A DNA stretch of 31,355 nt from Candidatus Sulfotelmatobacter sp. (lineage in GTDB: Bacteria > Acidobacteriota > Terriglobia > Terriglobales > Acidobacteriaceae), in assembly GCA_030040725.1 (NCBI GenBank), contig JASHTD010000526.1, forward strand, positions 1-31,355, read 5' to 3'. Both the position numbers and the translations under genes were made by a program. Within the stretch, counting starts at the first letter, position 1. Every line of letters starts with the position of its first letter. Below are positions 22,157 to 31,217 of this stretch, in pieces. The notes beneath the pieces were generated by a model. It ran no database searches, had not been told where the DNA came from, and was given only the letters and a program-made list of their open reading frames with translations.

Positions 22157-23224
22157 ATGTTAGAGGCTGCGCTGATCGCCGATGAGTTCCTGGGTTTGCC
22201 GGAGAAGCTAAACACCTTCAGCAACGCAGTCACTGCAAAGGTTCCCATTGCGCAAACTCCAAAACAATTGGTGTGGGCGCTGAATAAAGCAAAACTCTAT
22301 CGTTATATCCCGGTCGTTCCTGAAGAAAAACGCCATCCGGTTCCGATGCTTATGGTTTTTGCGCTCATGAACCGGCCCTACATTCTCGATCTTCGCCCCG
22401 GACACAGCTTTGTCGAGTTCATGCTCAAACACGGATATGACTTGTACTTGCTGGATTGGGGATCTCCGGGACTGGAAGACAAGCACCTGAAATTTGATGA
22501 TTACACGCTGGATTACATGCCGCGCGCGATTCGGAAGATGAAAGCGATCTCTGGCTTGCAAGAGTTCAGCATGTTGGGCTGGTGCATCGGTGCAATCCTT
22601 GCAACTACCTATTCTGCCTTGCGTCCCGACGACGGACTGCACAACCTGATTCTGCTCACTGCTCCTTTGGACTTTTCCGACAAGCAAGGCATTACATTCG
22701 CGAGATGGGTAGACGAGCGCTTTTTCGACGTCGACAAGGTTCTCGAGGCAACCGGCAACATGCCGGGAGAGATGATCGATTACGGGGCGAGAGCGCTGAA
22801 ACCGGTTGAGAACTACGTTCTGAACTATCTGAAGCTGTGGGACAACATCGATAACCCGCAAGTCGTCCAAGCCTGGAGAGCAATGAACACGTGGGTCACA
22901 GATAACGTGCCACTCGCGGGCGGCGCCTTTCGCCAACTAGTTGTGGACCTTTATCGTAACGACCGGCTCATGCGCGGCGAGTGGATAATCCGTGGCGAAC
23001 GAGTGGACCTGAGCCGGATTCGTGCGAACTTGCTTACGGTGATCGCGGAAACCGACCACATCACCCCGCCCTGCCAGTCAGAAGCCATCATGTCCAAGGT
23101 CAGCAGCCAAGACAAGGAGCTATTTCGCGTGCGTGGTGGCCATATCGGCATTATGGCGGGAAGCGGCGCCGACAAGATTACATGGCCACACATTGAACGG
23201 TGGCTGGGACCACGCTCAAAGTAG
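22157..23224 (+). CDS. phaC: Class III poly(3-hydroxyalkanoate) synthase
   Basis: A 355-residue alpha/beta-hydrolase-fold PHA synthase, polymerising (R)-3-hydroxyacyl-CoA into granules. The lipase-like box is GWCIGA with the nucleophile C143; the rest of the triad is D300 (ETDHITPP) and H329 (GGHIGI). The spacing and length (about 355) match class III enzymes, which need a PhaE partner, rather than class I/II synthases of about 560-600 residues. PYILDLRPGHSFVEFM and DLYLLDWGSPG are also conserved. It starts 2 bases after phaE. No defect seen; the product is probably a short-chain polymer such as PHB. Confidence 0.95.
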   Translation: MLEAALIADEFLGLPEKLNTFSNAVTAKVPIAQTPKQLVWALNKAKLYRYIPVVPEEKRHPVPMLMVFALMNRPYILDLRPGHSFVEFMLKHGYDLYLLDWGSPGLEDKHLKFDDYTLDYMPRAIRKMKAISGLQEFSMLGWCIGAILATTYSALRPDDGLHNLILLTAPLDFSDKQGITFARWVDERFFDVDKVLEATGNMPGEMIDYGARALKPVENYVLNYLKLWDNIDNPQVVQAWRAMNTWVTDNVPLAGGAFRQLVVDLYRNDRLMRGEWIIRGERVDLSRIRANLLTVIAETDHITPPCQSEAIMSKVSSQDKELFRVRGGHIGIMAGSGADKITWPHIERWLGPRSK

Positions 23225-23407
23225 TTGCGTTATCCATGAGCGCCGCCATACAGTTCCCTTCGAATAATCTGTCGAGATCCTGGATCAAGCCTGCAATCGC
23301 GCGTTCCACAACACTCCGCATTTTTCGTCTCCGCTGCAGTCCCTGCCTTTCTTGAAAACCGTGATGTAGACTGCCAGCTCTGATCTGAATGGGGATAACA
23401 TAGACGC

Positions 23408-24598
23408 GTGAAAGAGACTTGGCGCTGGTTCGGACCGCAGGATCCCGTTTCGCTCGACCATGTGAAGCAAGCGGGTGCAAGCGGAGTGGTTTCGGCATTG
23501 CATCATATTTATCGTGGCGAGGCATGGCCCGCGGAAGAGGTTCTCAAGCGCAAGGCCGAGATTGAAGCGGCAGGGCTGGCCTGGTCGGTCGTCGAAAGCA
23601 TTCCGATCCATAATTCGATCAAGCTGCAAACCGGTCCGGTGCGGCAGTTCACGGACGCCTGGAAAGATTCGCTTGCGGCGGTTGCGCGAGCCGGAGTGAA
23701 GATCGTTTGCTACAACTTCATGCCGGTAGTCGATTGGACTCGCACCGATTTGCGATGGCGCCTGCCCAGTACAGGCTATGCGCTGCGATTCGACGTCACC
23801 GATTTTGCGGCATACGACTTGTTTATTCTGCAGCGGCCGGATTCTGAAAAAGATTACTCCGCCGACCGCATTGCCTCGGCCCGAGCCCGCTATGAAGTCA
23901 TGTCCGAGAACCGACGCGATGAATTAGAGCGTACGATCATTGCGGGGCTGCCAGGCGCAGAGGCTTCTTACAACCGGGCTGACTTCAAGAAGTTGTTGGC
24001 GCAGTATTCCGGTGTCACTTCCGCCGACCTGCGCAGCCATCTGATTGCCTTCTTGTGCGAAGTAACGCCAGTGGCGGAGGAACTTGGGCTGCGGCTCGCT
24101 ATTCATCCTGACGATCCTCCCCACTCTCTGTTCGGATTGCCGCGCGTGGTTTCAACTGCAGAGGACATCAGGGCAACCTTCAAGGCCGTTGACACGCCCG
24201 CGAACGGCTTGACGTTGTGCGTTGGCTCATTCGGAGTGCGAGCGGATAACGACCTTCTCGCGATGGTGAGCGAATTTGCGCCGCGCATTCATTTTGTCCA
24301 TCTGCGGCAGGTGCAACGTGAGCCGGATGGGTCATTTTACGAATCTGAGCACCTGCGAGGCAGTTCGGATATCGTGGGCGTGATCTGTGCGTTGCTGCGG
24401 GAAGAATCGCGGCGCAGATTCGAAGGCCGCGAAGATCATGAGATCCCGATGCGGCCCGATCACGGGCATGTTCTCGCCGACGATGTTTCGCGCGCGGTGA
24501 ACCCGGGCTATTCTTTGGTCGGCCGCCTGAAGGGGCTGGCGGAGTTGCGTGGGGTGATTGCAGGCCTCAAGTTCGGGATTCCTGAATTGGCGGATTGA
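23408..24598 (+). CDS. uxuA: Mannonate dehydratase
   Basis: A 396-residue TIM-barrel enzyme, D-mannonate to 2-keto-3-deoxygluconate, a step in hexuronate breakdown. Its length matches E. coli UxuA (394). Metal-site and signature segments are HPDDPP (233-238), CVGSFG (271-276), FVHLR (296-300) and RPDHG (349-353). The start is GTG, with GGGGA about 11 bases upstream. It heads a + strand set with an SDR (81 bases on) and an SMP-30 lactonase. A divergent paralogue is encoded on the opposite arm at 29254-30375. Confidence 0.92.
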   Translation: MKETWRWFGPQDPVSLDHVKQAGASGVVSALHHIYRGEAWPAEEVLKRKAEIEAAGLAWSVVESIPIHNSIKLQTGPVRQFTDAWKDSLAAVARAGVKIVCYNFMPVVDWTRTDLRWRLPSTGYALRFDVTDFAAYDLFILQRPDSEKDYSADRIASARARYEVMSENRRDELERTIIAGLPGAEASYNRADFKKLLAQYSGVTSADLRSHLIAFLCEVTPVAEELGLRLAIHPDDPPHSLFGLPRVVSTAEDIRATFKAVDTPANGLTLCVGSFGVRADNDLLAMVSEFAPRIHFVHLRQVQREPDGSFYESEHLRGSSDIVGVICALLREESRRRFEGREDHEIPMRPDHGHVLADDVSRAVNPGYSLVGRLKGLAELRGVIAGLKFGIPELAD

Positions 24599-24679
24599 AT
24601 CAAATCGTTATTTCAGCAATGCATTGGTCTCGCATAACACAGATCGAAGAAGATGACAGGCGAACAGGAGCAACCGCGG

Positions 24680-25462
24680 ATGAACGATTTTGAAAACAAA
24701 ATTGCGATTGTGACAGGCACGACCGGAATCGGCCGCGCGATCGCGAAACGGCTGGCCGCCGGAGGATGCCGTGTTGTAGCCTGTGGCATTGATTCGTCTG
24801 GTAACCGGGAACTGCAGGAGGAGGCGCAAACCGGCGAGCTGGTGCTTTCTGTCGAACATTGTGACGTCAGCGAACCAAACCAAGTGAAAGCTATCGTTAG
24901 CAAGACAGTCGCAGCATACGGCGGGCTCGACATTATTGTGAACGCGGCGGCGATTCATCCCTTCGGAACTGCAGTGGAAACCGATGCGGAAAGCTGGAAT
25001 CGCTGCATAATGGTGAATGTTGGAAGTGTTTTTCTGCTGGCGCACTTCGGCATTCCGGAAATGAAAAAGCGCGGCGGCGGTGCGATCGTGAATCTTTCTT
25101 CCGTTCAGGGTTATGCGTGCCAGCGCGGAGTCGCCGCATATGCCACGTCAAAGGGTGCAGTGCACAGTCTGACGCGCGCTCTGGCGCTCGATCATGCGGC
25201 GGATCATATTCGCGTAAACTCAATCAGCCCAGGGTCGATTCGCACGCCTATGCTGGCGCGTTCTGCGGCACACTTCGCGCCGGATGTATGCAATGAAACT
25301 GCTTTCGAACGTTTCGGTGCGGCTCATCCGCTGGGAAGGATTGGCACTCCGGAGGAAGTGGCAGAGTTAGCCGCATTCCTTCTGTCCGACAAATCCGGTT
25401 TCTGTACCGGCGGCGATTATCTTGTCGATGGTGGTTTGCTGGCCGGGATCGGCGTGCAATGA
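24680..25462 (+). CDS. SDR-family oxidoreductase, sugar-acid locus
   Basis: A 260-residue short-chain dehydrogenase. The nucleotide motif is TGTTGIG near residues 12-18, NAAAIH replaces the usual NNAG, and the catalytic set S (NLSSVQG), Y-x-x-x-K (YATSK) is intact, with PGSIRTPM and a C-terminal VDGGLL. This start has AGGAG 9 bases upstream; an ATG at 24653 is in frame but has no SD. Between uxuA and a lactonase, a role in oxidising or reducing a sugar or sugar acid (for example a fructuronate-reductase-like or aldose dehydrogenase step) is inferred; the sequence does not settle the substrate. Confidence 0.85.
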   Translation: MNDFENKIAIVTGTTGIGRAIAKRLAAGGCRVVACGIDSSGNRELQEEAQTGELVLSVEHCDVSEPNQVKAIVSKTVAAYGGLDIIVNAAAIHPFGTAVETDAESWNRCIMVNVGSVFLLAHFGIPEMKKRGGGAIVNLSSVQGYACQRGVAAYATSKGAVHSLTRALALDHAADHIRVNSISPGSIRTPMLARSAAHFAPDVCNETAFERFGAAHPLGRIGTPEEVAELAAFLLSDKSGFCTGGDYLVDGGLLAGIGVQ

Positions 25463-25517
25463 GCGCAGACGGGCAACGAGCGCAAATGATGGGCGCTAAA
25501 CGGCTCGGGGAGCCACG

Positions 25518-26435
25518 ATGAGCACTATCAGTATCGCAGCTCCCGTTTGCGTTGCACCGACTGGCGATATCTGCGGCGAGGGCGCGGTGTGGCATGCTGA
25601 ACACCGCGCAGTGTATTGGAACGACATCAATCGGTTCCTGATCCATCGCTTCACCGTCGCGGACCACGCTGTGCGGACGTGGCTTTTCGATGAACCAGTG
25701 ACCGCGCTCACGTTGACCAATCGCCCGGACACGCTTGCCGTGGTTCTGGGCTCAGGCGTGATTCTGTGGGAGCCGGAAACCGATAAGCGACATGATTTTA
25801 TTTTTCGCTTCGCAGAATGGCCGAGAGTTCGTCTGAACGATGCTCGCGCCGATCCTAGCGGGGCGCTGTGGATTGGCTCGATGCGCAATAACGTCAACGC
25901 CGATGGAACGGGCCGCGAGGCTGGGGGACAAGATGGCAAGCTATTTCGTCTCGACCCCGATGGCACGCTGAGGATCTGCCGTGAGCAAGTTGGAATAGCG
26001 AATACGCTCGCATGGAGTCCGGACCGGAGACGCTTTTATTTTGGCGACTCGCTCGCCAACACGATCTGGAGTTACGACTACCATGCGGCTGGCGGCGAAA
26101 TTAGTAATGAACGACCGTTCCTGCAAGGACTTGCGCGCGGACTTCCAGATGGATCGACGGTCGATTCCGAAGGTTATCTATGGAATTGCCGCTTCTTTGG
26201 CGGATCCATCGTGCGGGTTGCTCCGGATGGAGTCATCGATCGCATAGTCGAAATGCCGCTAAAGAACATTACCACCTGCACCTTCGGCGGAGCGGATTTA
26301 AAGACTCTTTACGTGACTACGGCGCGGGCTGAAGCTCCTCCCAGCGACCGACTTGCCGGAAGTTTATTCGCCATTGAAACGAACATCGCAGGTCAGACGG
26401 AAAATCAATTCCAATTGTCTGGCAAAATGCGGTGA
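25518..26435 (+). CDS. SMP-30/gluconolactonase-family sugar lactonase
   Basis: A 305-residue six-bladed beta-propeller of the SMP-30/gluconolaconase/LRE family, hydrolysing sugar lactones to aldonic acids. The metal ligands are recognisable: Glu in CGEGAVW (about 19-25), Asn in RLNDARADPSG, Asn in ANTLAWSPD and Asp in GLPDGSTVDSEGYLW. There is no signal peptide, so it is cytoplasmic. GGGGAG lies 6 bases before the ATG. It would complete a dehydrogenase-lactonase-dehydratase order with the two genes before it, giving 2-keto-3-deoxy acid. It converges with the GH5 gene, 22 bases away. Confidence 0.88.
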   Translation: MSTISIAAPVCVAPTGDICGEGAVWHAEHRAVYWNDINRFLIHRFTVADHAVRTWLFDEPVTALTLTNRPDTLAVVLGSGVILWEPETDKRHDFIFRFAEWPRVRLNDARADPSGALWIGSMRNNVNADGTGREAGGQDGKLFRLDPDGTLRICREQVGIANTLAWSPDRRRFYFGDSLANTIWSYDYHAAGGEISNERPFLQGLARGLPDGSTVDSEGYLWNCRFFGGSIVRVAPDGVIDRIVEMPLKNITTCTFGGADLKTLYVTTARAEAPPSDRLAGSLFAIETNIAGQTENQFQLSGKMR

Positions 26436-26457
26436 CGGCCGGCTGCAGTTCCGCGAT

Positions 26458-27807
26458 TTACGCCTTCATCTTTCGCTGAAGCAGGTCGAGCAAAGGCCGG
26501 TCTAACTGATGACCGTGCCAGTTTTCGTATTTCGTGCCGGCGCGTTGGGTATCGAGAACGCCGAATGGACCACGAAAGTTCCAAAGCGCCCAGCCCGAGT
26601 GGAGATCGCCGATCACGCTCAACGTGTCGTCAAACCACGCGAGCACGACCTCGGGCGGCGTGTGCTTGTAGCAGCCCATTTCCCCGAAGTGAATGGGTAC
26701 GCCTTTCATGGCCAGTTCGCCCCATGGCTTGAATGTGCGCGCGAGCTCGCCGCGATCGATCGTTCCTTTTTCGGTCTTGAGAGGCCACGTCGGCACGGGT
26801 TCGTTGCCGGTGAGCAGACCGCGAGCCCACTCGCATTTGTAATGTGTGAGTTGCACTGGATGGTATGTATGGCAGCTCTGCGTGATACCGGTATCGAACA
26901 GATCTGGGATCGGTGTGGTCGCGGCAATATAACCATCGGTGACGATCAGCCGCTGAGGATCGTGCTTTGAAATTGCTTCGATCGCCGTACGAGCCACACG
27001 GGTGTAATCTGCGGCGTGCTTGCGACCGAGTTCGCTGCTAAAGAAATCTTCGGGCTTATTCCCCGCTTTTTTCAATTCTTCTATCTCTGTCGCGTTGGGC
27101 ATCACGATCGGCTCGTTGACGAGATTAAAGCTCAGTTTCTCGCTCGAGATGCCTTTATACCGATCGGCGAAGTAAGTCCACTGATAGACAAATGCGTCGA
27201 GCATCTTCGGATCGGTAAACAAGCTGCTCTTCTCTTTGGTGATGTGAATGCCGGTGAGAGATTCATTCATCGTGTCGAGAATGCAGTACCCGGGGGCGCG
27301 ATGCAGGCACACGTTGACGTGAATTCCATACTGTTCGCCCAGACGGATCGCACGATCAATAGGAGTGATTTTCTTCTCGTGAATCTTGAATAGATCAGCC
27401 GAATCTGTCCAGAAGCGATAATCCATGGGCAAACGCACCCAGGTGAAACCCCAGTCGCGAATCCAGCGAAAATCGTCCTCAGGAAACAGACCGTCATCCT
27501 TGTATGGGAAATATTTCATCCAGTCCGTGTCGGTGGAAAAGTACTCGAGCAGGTTGAAGCCGTACCATCGCGGATTTTGCGCCGGCTTTCGCGGAGCCGG
27601 ATTATTCTCAACAACTGCAGATTGAAGCGGAGTAACGACCTTTCCAGCCAACCAGTGCTGTTCCGGCAGAACGAACGCAGCCGCTGAAAGACCAAAATAT
27701 TTGAGCACAGCACGCCGGCTCATTCCGTCTCGAGTTGCGATTGGTCCTTCGAAAACTCTTCTCTGCGCCGATTCGCAAGATTCGCGATGAATCTTCTTAT
27801 CGTTCAT
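26458..27807 (-). CDS. Tat-exported GH5-type glycoside hydrolase
   Basis: A 449-residue (beta/alpha)8 retaining glycosidase of the cellulase-like GH5 family. Catalytic acid/base E232 in FNLVNEP and nucleophile E376 in HFGEMG, plus CLHRAPGY and CHTYHP, fit GH5. A twin-arginine signal SRRAVLKYFGLSAAAF (about 30-45) suggests folded export; 28 residues precede it, unusually long, so an ATG at 27723 (M29) may be the real start. GAGG lies 7 bases before the upstream ATG. It is the last gene of the leftward arm, 65 bases after the sugar transporter. It may act on a plant or microbial beta-glycan; the substrate is unknown. Confidence 0.85.
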   Translation of the reverse strand: MNDKKIHRESCESAQRRVFEGPIATRDGMSRRAVLKYFGLSAAAFVLPEQHWLAGKVVTPLQSAVVENNPAPRKPAQNPRWYGFNLLEYFSTDTDWMKYFPYKDDGLFPEDDFRWIRDWGFTWVRLPMDYRFWTDSADLFKIHEKKITPIDRAIRLGEQYGIHVNVCLHRAPGYCILDTMNESLTGIHITKEKSSLFTDPKMLDAFVYQWTYFADRYKGISSEKLSFNLVNEPIVMPNATEIEELKKAGNKPEDFFSSELGRKHAADYTRVARTAIEAISKHDPQRLIVTDGYIAATTPIPDLFDTGITQSCHTYHPVQLTHYKCEWARGLLTGNEPVPTWPLKTEKGTIDRGELARTFKPWGELAMKGVPIHFGEMGCYKHTPPEVVLAWFDDTLSVIGDLHSGWALWNFRGPFGVLDTQRAGTKYENWHGHQLDRPLLDLLQRKMKA

Positions 27808-27872
27808 CCACGCGCCTCAATTTCCCCGACACTTTGTCTGGCAATTCGGTTTAGCTGCTTGCTGGCCTCACA

Positions 27873-29207
27873 CTATACAGCCGTAGCCCCGCGATGCGAC
27901 GTCCAGAACTCTGTAATCTCTTCAAGAGAACGCCCCTTGGTTTCCGGGATCAGCAGTGCTACCAGGATAATCGTCAATAATGCGCCGGCGCTGAAACACC
28001 AGAAGGTTCCATCCGATCCCAGGCTGCGATGCATGATAGGAAACAGTTGATTGCCAAGATAGCCGACCAGCCACAATGCTGTTGTGGCGATCGACATGCC
28101 CCGGCCACGAACTTTCGTGGGATAAATTTCCGAGATGATCACCCAGCATGCTACGCCGTTCCCAAATGCGTGCCCGGCGACGAAGCTCATCACAAACATA
28201 AGCACCGCCAATCCGCTGCCGTGAACGTGATAGAACCAGCCAACCAACGCGAGTGAGATAAACTGCAACGCAGTGCCGGCGAGGATCAGAGTTTTTCTTC
28301 CCGCGCGATCGACCAGCCAGAGCGCAACAAGCGTGAACAGCAAATTAATCAGGCTGACCAGAACAGACTGGAAAAATGCGTCGCTGGATGCGGTTCCGGC
28401 GGCCCGGAAAATTTCCGGCAGGAATGAAAATATGGGAGTGATTCCGCTGATTTGCTGCAGACCCGCCAGCATGATGCCTAGCAGCAGAGGCCGCCGAAAA
28501 ACCGTGAAGAGCTCCCAGATATTGCCTTGTTCGATGGCCAGCGAGTTTTCGATCTCGGCTGCCTCGTGGACGGAGGCCTGCGAGCCGTTGATTTGTCTAA
28601 GGACCTGAACGGCTTGATCGCGGCGGCCGACCTTCATCAGCCAGCGCGGGCTTTCCACCGCGGGCACGATCATGCCGCCAAACAAGAGCGCAGGCACGAT
28701 CCCGGCAAAAAACATCCAGCGCCAGCCGGTCGAAATATTCCATGCTTCATCGCCCATGCGCTGGATGAGCATGTTGACGAAAACGGCTGCGAGAATTCCG
28801 ACCACGATGCCCAACTGGTAGAGAGTTACACAGCGGCCGCGGACCCGAGTCGGCGCAATCTCGGCGATGTAATTCGGCGAGATCACGGAGGCAGCGCCGA
28901 TCCCAAGGCCTCCGATCAGGCGCCAGATCACGAACTGATGAAAACTGGAAGAAAAAAAGATTCCCGCCGAAGACGCAGCAAAGCAGATGGCGCACAGAGC
29001 AAGTCCGATTTTCTTGCCGAGATGATCGGCAATCGTTCCGGCAACCGCACAACCCGCAATGCAGCCGATCAGAGCGCAACCGGCAGCCCATCCGATTCCA
29101 GCCGCGTTAAGATGAAAGCGTTGGCTGAGGTAGCCAATGGCGCCGCTGATTACAATATTGTCGTAACCAAACAGCAGTCCGCCACAAGTGGAAACACTGG
29201 CTGCCAC
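27873..29207 (-). CDS. Sugar porter MFS transporter
   Basis: A sugar:H+ symporter of the major facilitator superfamily, 444 residues from GTG, with about 12 hydrophobic segments. CGGLLFGYDNIVISGA in helix 1, the loop motif DHLGKKIG, PESPRWL after helix 6, the loop motif DRAGRK and the C-terminal PETKGRSLEEI are family signatures (XylE/GalP/glucose-type). The GTG at 29207 starts right in helix 1 and has no SD. The open frame continues upstream to a CTG at 29252, with GAGG 8 bases before it, giving 15 more residues that resemble a natural N terminus. The true start may therefore be non-AUG. It lies between the UxuA-like and GH5 genes. Confidence 0.9.
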   Translation of the reverse strand: MAASVSTCGGLLFGYDNIVISGAIGYLSQRFHLNAAGIGWAAGCALIGCIAGCAVAGTIADHLGKKIGLALCAICFAASSAGIFFSSSFHQFVIWRLIGGLGIGAASVISPNYIAEIAPTRVRGRCVTLYQLGIVVGILAAVFVNMLIQRMGDEAWNISTGWRWMFFAGIVPALLFGGMIVPAVESPRWLMKVGRRDQAVQVLRQINGSQASVHEAAEIENSLAIEQGNIWELFTVFRRPLLLGIMLAGLQQISGITPIFSFLPEIFRAAGTASSDAFFQSVLVSLINLLFTLVALWLVDRAGRKTLILAGTALQFISLALVGWFYHVHGSGLAVLMFVMSFVAGHAFGNGVACWVIISEIYPTKVRGRGMSIATTALWLVGYLGNQLFPIMHRSLGSDGTFWCFSAGALLTIILVALLIPETKGRSLEEITEFWTSHRGATAV

Positions 29208-29253
29208 GACCAGCGGAAGACGAGAATGGGATTGAACCAGCGGGCGCGTCAGG

Positions 29254-30375
29254 TTACCGGCCTCGCTGGGTTAACTCTGCCGGCGTCGCAGTCGCGGAAA
29301 CCGGGGATTCCAACATCGCCTTTGCCGCCAGGATGAAACCCAAAGTGTGCGCCATCCCAGTGTGCCAGGGAGCAGCACAGGACATTTGCGGAGTGTGATC
29401 AGGAATAATCACTCCGTCGAACTGGTTGCGGTGAAGAATCGAGAGAATGCGGATCATATCGACGTCGCCTTCGTCGATAAACGTCTCCCGATAGTGCGGC
29501 ACCTTGCCGGTCACATTGCGCAGATGAAGATAAGCGATTTTGCCTTGCCGGCTGTAATGATCAACCGCTTCGTAGACATCGCCCTCGGTCATTTCAGCGA
29601 TGGTTCCTACGCAGAGCTCTAGTGCATTAGACCGGCTTGGCACTGCATCGAGCAAACGCTGATACATGTGCGGCTGGAAGACCAAACGCGGCTGCCGGCG
29701 CATGGTTGGCATCGGAGGGTCGTCAGGATGTGCTGCCAGCCGCACGCCAGCTTGCTCGGCGACCGGAACCACATCTTCCAGAAATCTTTGCAAGCGTCTC
29801 CAGAGTTCTTCGTGCGAAATGGCCGGCAACGCGCCGCGCGGGGCGGCCGAGTTGTAAACCATATTCCAGATCACGCCGTTCGGCACCGGCTCGTCATCGG
29901 CAGGACCGTCCATTCCAACGGTCAACGCATCCCCGCGGCCGGTGGGCGTGGTTACTCGCCCACACACTCCCGCGAGACTGAAGTTGTACCCCAGCACTGG
30001 AATTCCGGCTTCGCCCATGTGGCGAATAATAGTTTTCACGTTGTCAATTTGCTCAGAGCGCTTCGGGCCATCGAGCAGAATGTCATGCCAGTGGGCAGGG
30101 TCGAGGTTTTCGATTGCCGCCAGCCTCAGATCAGCGCTTTCGATTTCTTGTCGAAGATCTTTCAGTTCGGCAACCGTCCATATTTTTTCTGGATCGCCTG
30201 CCATCCCCCATGGCTCATATTTTGCGCCGGTCGGTTGGTTGCTGCGCGGATTCTTCGATCCCTGGTTGAAGTAATCGACCAGATGAGCCACGACATGGGT
30301 GCACCCAGCCTGCCTCGCGAAATCATAATATTCGCGGGTCAGCATATGCCGGTATAAGCCGATGCCCACTTTCAT
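29254..30375 (-). CDS. Divergent mannonate dehydratase-like TIM-barrel protein
   Basis: A 373-residue paralogue of UxuA. HPDDPP, CVGTIAEM and LHLRNV are kept, but the RPDHG signature of the classical enzyme is replaced by IPDHTP. It may dehydrate another aldonate or act as an isomerase/dehydratase on a related sugar acid. The start MKVGIGLYRHM overlaps the stop of the SDR gene as ATGA, showing translational coupling; GGGAA precedes it. A frame extending to 30450 would overlap the SDR gene. It is second in the leftward arm after the RraA-like and SDR genes and precedes the transporter. Confidence 0.85.
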   Translation of the reverse strand: MKVGIGLYRHMLTREYYDFARQAGCTHVVAHLVDYFNQGSKNPRSNQPTGAKYEPWGMAGDPEKIWTVAELKDLRQEIESADLRLAAIENLDPAHWHDILLDGPKRSEQIDNVKTIIRHMGEAGIPVLGYNFSLAGVCGRVTTPTGRGDALTVGMDGPADDEPVPNGVIWNMVYNSAAPRGALPAISHEELWRRLQRFLEDVVPVAEQAGVRLAAHPDDPPMPTMRRQPRLVFQPHMYQRLLDAVPSRSNALELCVGTIAEMTEGDVYEAVDHYSRQGKIAYLHLRNVTGKVPHYRETFIDEGDVDMIRILSILHRNQFDGVIIPDHTPQMSCAAPWHTGMAHTLGFILAAKAMLESPVSATATPAELTQRGR

Positions 30376-31145
30376 AGGCGGTTCCCGATTCCCGAGCCAT
30401 AATCCGCACTGAGGATTTGCCCGCTGATTTCGGCAGCCAGGGGCGAACACAGAAAAACGAAGGCATCTGCAATCGATTCCGGACTGTTGCGTTTTCCCAA
30501 GGTCACGCGAAGTACAAACTCACGGTAAGCAGGGTCCTCCTCGAAAACCTTGAGCGAACTTCCAGCCGCAACATTTCCGGGTGAAATCACGTTCACACGA
30601 ATACCGGCCGACGCGTATTCCATGGCCATGCAGCGGGCAAAATTTTCCAGCGCGGCTTTGGCCGAAGCGTAAGCCGGAATCTGTGTGTGCGGAACTCGCG
30701 CGACGTAAGATGAAGTGAAAATCAAATGGCCGGAAATCTTGCGTTTGACCCACTGCGCAAACACCGCACGAGTGAGACACACCTGCGCTAGAAAATTGAA
30801 GCGAAAGATGCGCTCGAACTCCGCCTCAGAAGTTGTCGCGAAGGGATGGAGGCCGCAACCGCCGGCGTGCCCGAGCACAGCATCCATTTTCGGAAATCTT
30901 TCGAATGACTCATCCACGATTCGAGTCAAATGGCCGGAGTCTGTTATATCGCAGGAGTGGTAGATATAACCCTGATCAGGGATTTGCCACTTTCGCAACG
31001 CTTCTCGCGCCTCGTTCGCAGGTTTCAGATCAAGCAAAATCAGCATCGCCTCGGCCGCGCTCAGTCGTTTCACCATGTGCTCGGCGATTGCGCCCATGGC
31101 GCCGGTGATGAAGATGACTCTGCCGGAAAGATCGATTTGGATCAT
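30372..31145 (-). CDS. SDR-family oxidoreductase with degenerate cofactor motif
   Basis: A 257-residue short-chain dehydrogenase-like protein. The glycine motif reads TGAMGAIAE, with Ala replacing the last Gly of TGxxxGxG, and the NNAG segment reads GHAGG. The catalytic TSSYV Ser and YASAK Tyr/Lys are retained, as is SPGNV. It may still bind NAD(P), with altered affinity. It overlaps the downstream UxuA-like gene by 4 bases and follows the RraA-like gene by 72 bases. A sugar-acid oxidoreductase role is inferred from context only. Confidence 0.83.
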   Translation of the reverse strand: MIQIDLSGRVIFITGAMGAIAEHMVKRLSAAEAMLILLDLKPANEAREALRKWQIPDQGYIYHSCDITDSGHLTRIVDESFERFPKMDAVLGHAGGCGLHPFATTSEAEFERIFRFNFLAQVCLTRAVFAQWVKRKISGHLIFTSSYVARVPHTQIPAYASAKAALENFARCMAMEYASAGIRVNVISPGNVAAGSSLKVFEEDPAYREFVLRVTLGKRNSPESIADAFVFLCSPLAAEISGQILSADYGSGIGNRL

Positions 31146-31217
31146 GGTTAATTCGCCAGTGCTGTTCGAAACCTCTTCGCAACAACCGCAAGGTTTTCGT
31201 TCTGCTGAATCGATCCT

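Noticed and set aside
28527..29336. 269-residue rightward frame
   Set aside because: It is antisense to the clearly recognisable sugar porter gene, and its composition is polar and repetitive like a shadow frame.
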